A stretch of 64,000 nucleotides of DNA, from NCBI GenBank assembly GCA_044464485.1, contig JBIQLG010000004.1:62001-126000 (forward strand). Reading direction: 5' to 3'. Under the pieces are notes generated by a model. It searched no databases. It was not told where the DNA came from and saw nothing but the letters and a program-made list of their open reading frames with translations. Source of the DNA: Terrimesophilobacter sp044464485. Lineage in GTDB: Bacteria; Actinomycetota; Actinomycetes; Actinomycetales; Microbacteriaceae. This document shows positions 51,967 through 60,183 of this stretch, in pieces. The position numbers and the translations under genes were made by a program. Every line of letters begins with the position of its first letter. Positions within the stretch are counted from its first letter, which is position 1.

Positions 51967-52415
51967 CAAAATTTAACCGTTGCCTGAGGCTCTCGAAGGG
52001 AACTCGCAAATGACTCTGCACACTCTCTGAAGGTGACGCAGTCACTTCGATCTCGAAGCGATGCTCCATCGCTTCCTGGCCGTCCCAAACGCGCACCCAA
52101 CGGGCCGAGCTGCGGACCAAATTTGCGACGACCCACTATTTTGGCCCATATCGAGCGGCTTGCCACAATGGCGAAAACATCGTCGACACCATGCGCACCC
52201 GCACCGACAGCTCCCTCGTGGTGACCCGACATCCTCACGAAGGTACTCGTGGGAAAGAGCCAGTCAATGAGCCTCTGCTCGCCCGAACCGAAAGGCGTAT
52301 CGGAAAACTGCCCATCTGCGGTCGCACTCCCTTCCAACGACACGGCAAGATTGTGCCCCTGAGCTTCGTCACGGGTACAGGTTTTCAAGGGCACGCATCG
52401 ACTTGTCGCCCATCC
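51967..52415. other. 449-base gene-free stretch with tandem hairpins downstream of tRNA-Leu
   Basis: No reading frame here resembles a known protein. The longest minus-strand frame (about 148 codons, 51948-52394) runs into the tRNA on the antisense strand and has no recognisable domain. Two adjacent stem-loops stand out: GAAG-g-TGAC/GTCACTTC at 52029-52048, and the perfect nine-pair GAAGCGATG/CATCGCTTC with a CTC loop at 52055-52075. A third possible pairing, CTTCGA/TCGAAG, links them. They could terminate the tRNA transcript or belong to a small RNA or a degraded insertion. The rest holds nothing I can name. Confidence 0.45.
52029..52075. repeat. Tandem inverted repeats (two stem-loops)
   Basis: First stem 52029-52048 (eight pairs with one bulged G, loop GCA). 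Second stem 52055-52075 (nine perfect pairs, loop CTC). The sequence between them, CTTCGATCTCGAAG, is itself an inverted repeat, so the two hairpins can be exchanged for one central hairpin. Confidence 0.6.
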
Positions 52416-53543
52416 TCAACGTACGTGAAGGGATTTGCCTCTGGATTCAATCGGAACGGCGAACCTGACCCGAAACCCTTCTTTGAATGGTCCGGTCTGC
52501 AGCGTGGCACCCAATAGCTCAGCGCGCTCCGCCATCCCCGTCAACCCGTAACCTGGCTCCGCAGCAGGTGACGAATTCGCGGCCCCGTCATCCGAAATAG
52601 TGAGAACGACAGCATCCTCGGACCACTCGAGTGTCACGTCGACGGCCGCCCCCGCAGCATGCTTGCGCACATTGGACAGCGCCTCCTGCGCGGTCCGGTA
52701 CAGCGCAAGATTCGCATCGGCGTCGACGGGAAGCGCCATCCCGCTCGTGCTAAATCTCGCGGCGCTGCCGGTAGCTAAACGATGCTCTTCGACAAGTGCC
52801 GGGATCATCTCAACGCCAGGCAGTTCGTCGCCCCGCAACGCAGAGACGGCGCGCCGCGCTTCCTGCAGGCCCATGCGCGAGAGGCGATGCGCATTCTCCA
52901 CGGCATCCCGCAAAGCGGGGGGCACCGACTCCTGCGACGCGAGGATGCGCGCGCCCTCCAACTGGATGGCCAAACCCGAAAGCGTGTGCGCCAAGACGTC
53001 GTGAAGGTCACGAGCCATCCGTCCCCGCTCGGCCATCACATAAGAAGCCCTTTCGGCCTCCCTGCTCTGCTCCACGTCAAGAAGAAGCTGGGCGACCTTC
53101 TCCCGTTGAACCCTTTCGGACACCAGGAGCCGTCCGATCAGATAGATGAACCCAACCCCGCCGACGGTAGCAAGTGCAGTAAGCACGGTGTCCTGGCCCA
53201 GCGAAAGTTGCACTGCCAGGTGCGCAACCGTCGCCACCGCGAGCACCAGTGCGAGGAGCCGCCGCGGCTCCCGCCAGGTCGCCAAAGCCGCCAGCAGAAA
53301 CAATGCGAGCGGTGTCGCGGAAATCAACCAGTACACGACAACGACGGACGCCGCCGTGAGCCCGAAGAGGAGTATTGCAACCATCGCTGGCATGCGCCGC
53401 GGCACGACGAAGACGGTGCTGGCCGCGGCAAAAACTGCCAACACCGCATAAGTAATGAGCACCGCGTTGAGCGCGGTGTAGACGACGATCAGCGCAACCA
53501 TGCCGAGCACCAGGACCAGAAAGACGCTTCGCGTGCGTTTCAT
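52416..53543 (-). CDS. NarL-type sensor histidine kinase (HisKA_3)
   Basis: This is a 375-residue sensor kinase. About five hydrophobic helices fill residues 1-150 with almost no extracellular loop, so it may sense the membrane or an intramembrane signal. The HisKA_3 dimerisation domain carries the phosphoacceptor His in RMARDLHDVLAHTLSGLAIQ. The HATPase_c domain has the N box around ALSNVRKHAAGAA and the G boxes ISDDGAANSS and GYGLTGMAERAELLG. The response regulator is encoded divergently 154 bases away. The ATG at 53543 is preferred; an in-frame ATG at 53570 adds nine residues. Confidence 0.92.
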   Translation of the reverse strand: MKRTRSVFLVLVLGMVALIVVYTALNAVLITYAVLAVFAAASTVFVVPRRMPAMVAILLFGLTAASVVVVYWLISATPLALFLLAALATWREPRRLLALVLAVATVAHLAVQLSLGQDTVLTALATVGGVGFIYLIGRLLVSERVQREKVAQLLLDVEQSREAERASYVMAERGRMARDLHDVLAHTLSGLAIQLEGARILASQESVPPALRDAVENAHRLSRMGLQEARRAVSALRGDELPGVEMIPALVEEHRLATGSAARFSTSGMALPVDADANLALYRTAQEALSNVRKHAAGAAVDVTLEWSEDAVVLTISDDGAANSSPAAEPGYGLTGMAERAELLGATLQTGPFKEGFRVRFAVPIESRGKSLHVR

Positions 53544-53697
53544 ACAGCACACTGTGGCATGGCGGAGCATCCTGCCTCAAGTGAAAAGATCAACCCACGG
53601 GTGGAGGTCTTCCCTGCCACAATCGCCGTCGGGGATGACGCAGTAATTCAACCGACATGACACGCTTGAATGGACTCGACAATGGGAGGAGTGCGCA

Positions 53698-54354
53698 GTG
53701 GCCACGGTGCGCGTTGTCATCGCCGACGACCAGAAGATTGTGCGCGACGGTCTTGCGACACTGCTGAATCTCCTGGACGGCATCGAGGTAGTCGGCACGG
53801 CGGTCGACGGCGACGACGCGGTACGGCAAGCGATGGCATTGGACCCTGACGTCGTGCTCATGGACCTGCACATGCCCAACTGCTCAGGAGTTGAGGCGAC
53901 CGAACAATTGGTGGCCGGCGGCGCCCGATCTCGCGTCGTCGTTTTGACGACGTACACCGACGACACATGGGTCTTCGCGGCGCTCAGGGCCGGTGCTCGC
54001 GGATTCTTGACCAAGGATGCTGCCGCGGAAGAGATTCACAACGCCATAGTCACGGTCGCGGAGGGCGACGCACAACTTGATCCGAGCGTGCAGCGCAGAC
54101 TCCTCGAAACCCTCGCACGAAGCAGCACCATTCAGACGCCCCCGAAATCGAATCCGGATAACCTGACCGCACGCGAACTGGATGTTCTCGGTCTGATTGC
54201 CGCCGGAAAATCGAATTCAGAGATCGCCAATGAACTTTTCGTTTCGGACGCTACGGTGAAAACGCACATCAACCACCTGCTCGCAAAGACCTCAATGCGC
54301 GACCGGGCCCAACTCGTCGCATACGCCTTCCGCCTGGGCATCGCGACCCCCTAG
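53698..54354 (+). CDS. NarL/FixJ-family response regulator
   Basis: This is a 218-residue two-component response regulator. The receiver domain (1-120) has the acidic pair Asp10-Asp11, the phosphorylation site Asp56 (VVLMDLHMPNCSG), Thr in VLTTYTDD and Lys in FLTKDAA. The LuxR-type helix-turn-helix is at about 155-215 (LTARELDVLGLIAAGKSNSEIANELFVS-DATVKTHINH). GGGAGGAG seven bases before the GTG is a strong ribosome binding site. The partner kinase is the divergent gene. A clear terminator follows the stop, so it is probably monocistronic. Confidence 0.95.
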   Translation: MATVRVVIADDQKIVRDGLATLLNLLDGIEVVGTAVDGDDAVRQAMALDPDVVLMDLHMPNCSGVEATEQLVAGGARSRVVVLTTYTDDTWVFAALRAGARGFLTKDAAAEEIHNAIVTVAEGDAQLDPSVQRRLLETLARSSTIQTPPKSNPDNLTARELDVLGLIAAGKSNSEIANELFVSDATVKTHINHLLAKTSMRDRAQLVAYAFRLGIATP

Positions 54355-54381
54355 CTCCACCCGAAGGTGGAGATCGATTTT
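54355..54381 (+). terminator. Intrinsic terminator after the response regulator
   Basis: CTCCACC (54355-54361) and GGTGGAG (54366-54372) form a perfect seven-pair stem with a CGAA tetraloop directly after the TAG stop, followed by ATCGATTTT. A second CCACC lies just after the T run and could compete for GGTGG. Confidence 0.75.
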
Positions 54382-54431
54382 CCACCCTCGCGCCGATGGG
54401 CGGCGACTCGTCGCACGGCAACATCGTAGGC

Positions 54432-55094
54432 ATGACAACGTACAGCCGCTACCAGCGCATGATTGCCGGCGGTGCTGAAACTGATCGGCTCGTGTTCTTC
54501 AGCGATGCAGTGTTCGCGATCGCCATGACCCTTCTTGTGGTTGAGTTGCACGTACCGGAAGTTGCGAATCTGGAACTCGGTGCAGCGCTATCCGCTCTCA
54601 CTCCCCAATATTTGACGTTCATGCTCAGCTTCGTCGTCATTGGGGCGGTGTGGATGTCCCACCATCGCAAGTTCCGCGCGATCAACCGTTTCGACCAGAC
54701 ACTCGTGCGGCTCAACCTGTTCATGTTGTTGGCCGTTGCCTCTCTGCCGTTCTCCACGGCAGTTCTCGGGAAGTATGGCGATGAACAAGTTAGCGTGTAC
54801 ATCTACGCCACGACCATCTGCGTCATCGGCTTCACCATGAGTTCGATGTGGCTCTACTCGTGGCACAAAGGATTCGTGGATGCCGCCGTCACTATCGACG
54901 TGTTCCGGTATGTGCTCGTTCAGTCCTTCTCTATCCCGGGAATCTTTCTTCTTTCGATTCCCGTCGCTGCGCTCTTCGGTGCCACAGCGGCAGAAATCTC
55001 CTGGATCGCGGCGATACCTTTCGCCGCTCTTATCACCCGCATGTATCGTGCGCTCCCTTCGAGCGCACGCGAACCTGAAAGGCAAGAACAATGA
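54432..55094 (+). CDS. TMEM175-family (DUF1211) potassium channel-like protein
   Basis: This is a 220-residue six-helix membrane protein with the FSD motif of the bacterial TMEM175 family (RLVFFSDAVFAIAMTLLVVEL), the pore-lining first helix. WMSHHRKFRAINRFDQTLVRLN and the later helices match the same family. Bacterial members form tetrameric K+-permeable channels. Whether this one conducts is unknown. The ATG at 54432 has no ribosome binding site, and ATG 54396 is an upstream option. It overlaps the CPBP gene by four bases (ATGA), so they are cotranscribed. Confidence 0.88.
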   Translation: MTTYSRYQRMIAGGAETDRLVFFSDAVFAIAMTLLVVELHVPEVANLELGAALSALTPQYLTFMLSFVVIGAVWMSHHRKFRAINRFDQTLVRLNLFMLLAVASLPFSTAVLGKYGDEQVSVYIYATTICVIGFTMSSMWLYSWHKGFVDAAVTIDVFRYVLVQSFSIPGIFLLSIPVAALFGATAAEISWIAAIPFAALITRMYRALPSSAREPERQEQ

Positions 55095-55924
55095 AACGAC
55101 ACCCCCTCGCAGTCTTCTTCACTCTCGCTTTTCTGCTCCCCTGGTTCGTTTGGGGAACCACACTTGCGCAGCAGTCCGGGCTGATCGGATGGCACATCCC
55201 CGAGTCGCTCGCCTTCTGGCTTGGCCTGCCGATAGCCACGTACGGCGCGGCCGCGCTCACCGGCGGCTGGCCGGCAGTGAAAGACCTTCTCGTGCGTCTG
55301 ATCCGCGTGAAAGTTCACCCGATCTGGTACGTTGCGGCTCTACTGCTGCCTGCTCTTTTCGTGGGCATCGTTGTCGTGACGGCACCGCTGGTCGAGAGCC
55401 GCGCCGAGGTTGGCGTCGCGGTTCCGACAAGTTCACTGCTCGGTCTTTTGGCGCTCAACATCTGGATGTGGCTGATCACCGAGGAGACCGCGTGGCGAGG
55501 GTTTGCACTCCCCCGGCTTCAGGAACGTTTCAACCCTCTCATCGCGTCGATTGTTCTCGGGGTCGCGTGGGCGCTGTGGCACCTACCGCTCTTTTTCATT
55601 GAGGACAGTTTCCAGTCTCAGATCCCTTTCGTGGGATTCCTGATTTCCACCGTGGCAACATCAGTGCTCATTGGCTGGTTGTTCAACCGGGCGCGTGGCA
55701 GCGTGCTCATTGCCGCGCTCTTTCACGCCTCATCGGATGTTGCGATCGCCTACAGCGGCGTCATGACGTCAGGATCGATCCTGTTCTGGGCAACCATTAC
55801 CGTTCAGGTCATTGCAGCCGCGGTGGTTTCACCGAACCTCGCGCGCAATCCCGGCAGTGAGGTATTGGCGCCGGCGCGCGATGCGACTATGACGCCGGAG
55901 ACGGAGCCGAAGACTGCCGTCTAG
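55091..55924 (+). CDS. CPBP family intramembrane glutamic endopeptidase
   Basis: This is a 277-residue membrane protease of the CPBP/Rce1-like family (ABI, PF02517). Family motifs are ITEETAWRGFALPRLQ (catalytic Glu-Glu and Arg), ALWHLPLFF (His) and ALFHASSDVAIAYS (second His). About seven to eight hydrophobic helices are present. The substrate is unknown; relatives act in bacteriocin self-immunity or protein processing. It is coupled to the TMEM175-like gene upstream. Its stop TAG shares the tetranucleotide CTAG with the stop of the convergent oxidoreductase gene. Confidence 0.9.
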   Translation: MKRHPLAVFFTLAFLLPWFVWGTTLAQQSGLIGWHIPESLAFWLGLPIATYGAAALTGGWPAVKDLLVRLIRVKVHPIWYVAALLLPALFVGIVVVTAPLVESRAEVGVAVPTSSLLGLLALNIWMWLITEETAWRGFALPRLQERFNPLIASIVLGVAWALWHLPLFFIEDSFQSQIPFVGFLISTVATSVLIGWLFNRARGSVLIAALFHASSDVAIAYSGVMTSGSILFWATITVQVIAAAVVSPNLARNPGSEVLAPARDATMTPETEPKTAV

Positions 55925-56943
55925 AGCTCGATAAGTACTTTGCCTACGGCACCGTTTTCAACTGCAGCATGGGCGTCGGCCGTGTGGGCGAGGTCGAAAC
56001 GGTGCAGCGGCAGGCCCGCATCCTCTCCGACTTCCATTCCACCGGCGAGCACCGCCGCAGTCACGTCGGCGATCGCGGCCGACAATGCGTCGTCGCCGAC
56101 GGTGTAGAGAAGCATGAACTGGTAACGGATGTTGAGGCTGAAGTGCTTGCGTACGTCGAGGCTCATGGTGTCGCCGCCATTGTTCGCATACACGGAGACC
56201 GTTGCATGGTGAGCAGCGACGGCAAGGTTCAGCGAAGCATTCTGCGCGGGAGCCACCTCGACGATGATGTTGACACCCCCCGGCGCGGCCGCAAGTATTT
56301 GCGTTGCGGCATCTGATTCTTTGTAGTTGACGACGTGATGTGCTCCGGCCGCTTTCGCAAGAGCCGCTTTCTCCGCGGAGCTGACCGTGGTGATCACGGT
56401 CGCCCCCGCCCATCTCGCGAGCTGGATCGCCGCGTGCCCGACCGCCCCCGCGCCTCCTGCAACCAGTACGACGTGGCCGTCAAGCACGCCTGCACTGAGT
56501 CGGGAGGGTCCGCGTTCGGCCACGGTGAGCGCGCGGTGCGCGGTAATCGCGGGAACGCCAAGGCTTGCACCCAGCTCAAAGCTCGCAGAATCTGGGAGCG
56601 GATGCACCCGCTCGGCTGGCAAGACTGTGAACTCCTGGGCTGTGCCGCCGCTCGCGCGCCGATATGCAGCTAGTGAGAGCCATACCCGGTCCCCCACACG
56701 GAAACCGGACACGTGGGAGCCAATCGCATCAATCACCCCCGCGCCGTCCTGGTTCGGCACAATACCCGTTGGCGGTATGACCTCCCCCGCATAGGTGCCG
56801 CGCCGAGCCTTCCAATCCGTGGGATTGACACCGGAGATTGCAACACGCACACGCACTTCGTCGCTGCCCGGCTCAGGAATATCGCGGTTCACAAGACGCA
56901 GGACGGAATGGTCACCGGTTTCGCTGTAAATGATTGACTTCAT
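55921..56943 (-). CDS. Zinc-independent NADPH:quinone oxidoreductase-like protein (MDR family)
   Basis: This is a 340-residue medium-chain reductase of the quinone oxidoreductase (QOR) type. The GroES-like domain (1-120) includes SGVNPTDWKARRG and PNQDGAGVIDAIGSHVSGFRVGDRVW. The Rossmann domain has VLVAGGAGAVGHAAIQLARWAGATVITT. No structural zinc cysteines are visible, as in QOR/zeta-crystallin proteins. It probably reduces quinones or enones with NADPH. The ATG at 56943 gives the conserved MKSIIYSETGD start; upstream codons in frame are not related. A TAGATA sits only four bases before the ATG. Confidence 0.92.
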   Translation of the reverse strand: MKSIIYSETGDHSVLRLVNRDIPEPGSDEVRVRVAISGVNPTDWKARRGTYAGEVIPPTGIVPNQDGAGVIDAIGSHVSGFRVGDRVWLSLAAYRRASGGTAQEFTVLPAERVHPLPDSASFELGASLGVPAITAHRALTVAERGPSRLSAGVLDGHVVLVAGGAGAVGHAAIQLARWAGATVITTVSSAEKAALAKAAGAHHVVNYKESDAATQILAAAPGGVNIIVEVAPAQNASLNLAVAAHHATVSVYANNGGDTMSLDVRKHFSLNIRYQFMLLYTVGDDALSAAIADVTAAVLAGGMEVGEDAGLPLHRFDLAHTADAHAAVENGAVGKVLIEL

Positions 56944-57089
56944 GAAGTATCTAACCCGTGGGGACGCGAGACCCTTCCAAAACCGGCAGTGATGGCGTTG
57001 GCAGTCCCACCAAGGGGAATGGACGGTGCCGAGGCAACCCGAGCATTCGGTGCTGCCCCGGCCTGCCGGCGCAAAGAACGACTGGCCGA

Positions 57090-57560
57090 CTACGCGCTGC
57101 GCAGCGGGTGCCGCCAACGGTCGATCATGAGCCACACAAATCCGGCGGTGATGATCGTGCCGCTCACGGCGTGCAGGAAGCCGAACCACATGCTGACCTC
57201 AAACCCGAGTCCGACAAGCATTCCCTGAACCGCAAACAGCAGGACGGCCGCGACGAGCGGAATCACCCAGCCTTTCCATCCCGACCAGGCAAGCAGCCCG
57301 AGGATGAGCAGGAGTACGGCGAGGTATTGCAGCACGGTGCCGTTGATCGTGTGAGGTTGGAACGCTTCGCGTGTAGCGGTTTCGCCGCCGCCGCTGAGAA
57401 CGCCACCCCAGAATCCGAGAGCCGCGAATCCGATCTGCAGCGAGCACAAAATGACTCCGACGAGCGCAAGCCATTTTTGCGTCGCGTCGCAGACGACGCG
57501 GTAGCCGGCCATGGGCTTTGTCGCCGCTAACGGCATGCGCTCGTGCGTTGTGGTACTCAT
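57090..57560 (-). CDS. Small four-helix membrane protein (DUF6220-like)
   Basis: This is a 156-residue protein with four hydrophobic segments (about 32-52, 70-88, 95-112, 125-145) and short loops. The family has no known function; the HTINGTVLQYLAVLLLILGL and FLHAVSGTIITAGFVWLM segments resemble actinobacterial DUF6220 proteins. Histidines in helices 2 and 4 might bind heme or metal, but this is speculative. AAAAGGAGA before the ATG is a strong ribosome binding site, and the ATG overlaps the stop of the phosphotransferase gene (ATGA). It is last in that operon. Confidence 0.78.
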   Translation of the reverse strand: MSTTTHERMPLAATKPMAGYRVVCDATQKWLALVGVILCSLQIGFAALGFWGGVLSGGGETATREAFQPHTINGTVLQYLAVLLLILGLLAWSGWKGWVIPLVAAVLLFAVQGMLVGLGFEVSMWFGFLHAVSGTIITAGFVWLMIDRWRHPLRSA

Positions 57561-60181
57561 GATTTCTCCTTTTCTGCTGGTATCGAAAGGTGAGTCGTTG
57601 AAGTGTGAGCAGTCCAAGGCGTGCCGTCGGATCGGGTCACTGTGCCACGCGATCCATCGACGAGCAGTACGTCTCCGTCGCTGAACACGGATGTCGCGTG
57701 AGGAACAGCGAGCACGGCAGGGATACCGTGTTCGCGTGCGACAATGGCCGCATGCGAAAGCACTCCCCCGGTTTGGGTGACGAGCGCACCGGCGATCGCG
57801 AAAAGCACCGACCACGCCGGGTCGGTTGTTGTGGCCACGAGCACATCGCCTTCTCTCAGGGATCCGAAATCCGCTTCGGAGAGGATGATTCTTGCGTTTC
57901 CCGTGTAGCTGCCTCCGGAACCCGGTAGTCCGTCAAAAACTGTGCCCAGGTCGTCTGCATTCCGTGCGGCGGATGTGGCGCCGGAGGCGCCTCGTACCCA
58001 CTGCATCGCCTCATTCACGGTGCGCGCGGGCTCGGGAAGACCGCGCAGATCGGGCATGGCCGGAGGTTCACCGCCGAGCACGGCGGGACCCGGGTGGTGC
58101 CTCACCCAGGCACGCTCAGCGATGGCCGTGGACACCTCATCCCGCAGCGGAATTTCGGTGGCGATGGCCTTAGTGAGGATGTCGATGTCGAGGTTTACGA
58201 CGTCGATTGCGCGGGCAATGCAACCGCGCGCTGCGAGCCTACGTCCTGCCTCGAGAGCCGCTATGCGCAGCAACCCGCCACATTGCGAGCCGGTCCAGAA
58301 GGCGACATCTTCGCGCAAGCCATAAGCGTCTTCCGCAGCAGACAGCGCGGTTTCGAACTCGCGGGACGCGCGAATTCCGCGGTTCTTCAGGAGAGCTCTC
58401 GCCGCGGCGATGAGTTTCGCTCGCTCCGAAGGAACAACATCGATTCGAGCGCGAGCGACCTCGGGGTCCGCCAGCAGAAGCTCGCGAATTACGTCCTCGC
58501 GTTCTGCGAGTGTCGTCGAACCCGGATCATCGCTCATGCACACTGAGGCGTAACGCCGCTTCCAGTCATCGAACGCGTGGCCCAGCTCTGCGGCAACCGA
58601 GTGCAACACGGCCGATATATTCCGGCCCGTGCGGATCACCGAAATGGCGTCAGGATGCTCGTGAAGTTGCCGGGCAATCGGCGCCAACGCCCTCACGGGT
58701 TCTGAAGTGGCGGCCGAAGTGCCCGCGAGCATGCCCAAAGCGCGCGAATCATCCCAACCGAGAAGACGTCGACACGTACGCACGAACACATAGAGCGGTA
58801 CAACGCCGGGCACGGTCAGGTCGAAGTGGGTTGCCATCGCCGACTCGAGAAGTTTCCGAACCTTCGTGAGGTGCGCGGTGAGCGCGGCGGCGTCGAGCGA
58901 CGCGAGTTCAACCTGCTGCAGGGACTCAATCTCCCGCTGGAGTTCGGTGCGCTGATTGTTCCGCCAGCGGGCGGCGGCTTCGGCAAGTGCCGCGGGGGAT
59001 GCATTCTGCCGCGCAGCGTTCATGCGGCGACGCAACGCCGGCACGACTCGCGCCAACGCTCCGAAAAGCCATGAGGGTGGCGGCGAGCCGGACTCGCGCC
59101 CTCCAACGGGCACCATGCGCTGGTAGATTTCGCCGCCGATCGAACGGCATTCCACTCGGTCGATGAGGCCCCCATACGTTTCAAACATTCCGCTGAGCCC
59201 GCGCGCGACGACGGCAGTGGCCACGGATGCGCCGAGCGCCGTCATGGGCTCGGCGTAGCGGTCTTGCTCCTTGAGCCAGACACCCTCGACGTCATCGCCG
59301 CGCGGCCTTTGCGGCAACGCGGTTATGGGGCGGGCCTGCAGAACGACGAGGCGCTCGGAATCCATCGCCCATTCAATGTCCTGCGGTGATCCGATGGTCG
59401 CTTCGATGCGCTGCGCGAGCTTCGCAACCGTCACGGCCTGTTCTGCCGTGAGTGCCTGAAGCGCCGCCCGTTCGGGGGTTGCGGCAGAGCCTGTCACACG
59501 CCACTGATCAGGGGTCACCGAGCCACCGACGAGACGATCTCCCAAACCGGGAACCGCAGAAACGATGGTGGCGGAGCGGTCACCGTTCACGGGGTCCGCC
59601 GTAAAGGCGACGCCCGCAACATCCGGGGCGAGCTGTCGTTGAACGAGCACGGCAATCGGACGGCTCTCACCCTCGGACGCGGTGTAGCTTCGCACCCGCT
59701 CTGCGGATGCCGAGGCCCAACAGCTCGCAATTGCCTCCCGCAGCTGGGCCTCCCCCCGCACTCCGAGCGAGGTCTCGTAAAGCCCCGCATACGACGCAGT
59801 GGACGTGTCCTCGTCCACTGCGGACGAGCGCACCGCGAGAGTCGCGTCGCCGAAGTGCGTCGCAATCGCGGCGATTGCCGCATCAAGCTCGTGGGGAATG
59901 GTAAGCGGGGATCCTTCGGCCTGATGGTGTTGCGCGAGAGTGTACGCATCGGTCGTGAGAACGAGTCCCTCCGGAACGGCGAAGCCTTCGGATGCGAGCC
60001 GGGCGAGATTAGCCGCTTTCGCTCCCATGATGGACACCAGGGAGCCAGACGAACGCTGGGTCGCAAACGGTAGTCGCTCGTCCGTGAGCGAGACAATGTA
60101 CCCAAAAGCGGGTTCCGTCGACTGAGTGTTGCCGGTCACACTTTCATTGTCGTTTTCGTGCGCACGGCGCGGTATCCGCAC
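57557..60181 (-). CDS. PEP-synthase-like phosphotransferase with rifampin phosphotransferase (Rph) domain layout
   Basis: This is an 874-residue protein with three parts. An N-terminal PEP-synthase/PPDK ATP-binding domain spans about 25-310 (GSLVSIMGAKAANLARLASEGFAVPEGLV, TLAVRSSAVDEDTSTASYAGLYET, PNGD-like DPVNGDRSATIVSAVPGLGDRLVGG, QDIEWAMD). A long helical middle domain of about 430 residues is unlike PEP synthase. The C-terminal phosphohistidine domain spans about 755-850, with the catalytic His810 in QTGGVLSHAAIVAREHGIP. This order and length match rifampin phosphotransferases (about 867 residues), which transfer the ATP beta-phosphate to rifampin. The real substrate is unknown. GTG 60181 is two bases after the regulator gene; GTG 60139 is an alternative. 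Confidence 0.85.
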   Translation of the reverse strand: MRIPRRAHENDNESVTGNTQSTEPAFGYIVSLTDERLPFATQRSSGSLVSIMGAKAANLARLASEGFAVPEGLVLTTDAYTLAQHHQAEGSPLTIPHELDAAIAAIATHFGDATLAVRSSAVDEDTSTASYAGLYETSLGVRGEAQLREAIASCWASASAERVRSYTASEGESRPIAVLVQRQLAPDVAGVAFTADPVNGDRSATIVSAVPGLGDRLVGGSVTPDQWRVTGSAATPERAALQALTAEQAVTVAKLAQRIEATIGSPQDIEWAMDSERLVVLQARPITALPQRPRGDDVEGVWLKEQDRYAEPMTALGASVATAVVARGLSGMFETYGGLIDRVECRSIGGEIYQRMVPVGGRESGSPPPSWLFGALARVVPALRRRMNAARQNASPAALAEAAARWRNNQRTELQREIESLQQVELASLDAAALTAHLTKVRKLLESAMATHFDLTVPGVVPLYVFVRTCRRLLGWDDSRALGMLAGTSAATSEPVRALAPIARQLHEHPDAISVIRTGRNISAVLHSVAAELGHAFDDWKRRYASVCMSDDPGSTTLAEREDVIRELLLADPEVARARIDVVPSERAKLIAAARALLKNRGIRASREFETALSAAEDAYGLREDVAFWTGSQCGGLLRIAALEAGRRLAARGCIARAIDVVNLDIDILTKAIATEIPLRDEVSTAIAERAWVRHHPGPAVLGGEPPAMPDLRGLPEPARTVNEAMQWVRGASGATSAARNADDLGTVFDGLPGSGGSYTGNARIILSEADFGSLREGDVLVATTTDPAWSVLFAIAGALVTQTGGVLSHAAIVAREHGIPAVLAVPHATSVFSDGDVLLVDGSRGTVTRSDGTPWTAHTSTTHLSIPAEKEKS

Positions 60182-60183
60182 GA

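Noticed and set aside
51824..52120. Minus-strand frame across tRNA-Leu containing EGGLEPPRPIRALAPQAS
   Set aside because: This peptide is the well-known false translation of the antisense of a tRNA-Leu gene.
51948..52394. 148-codon minus-strand frame between tRNA-Leu and the histidine kinase
   Set aside because: It ends inside the tRNA on the opposite strand, shows no recognisable motif and covers the tandem hairpins. Treated as non-coding.
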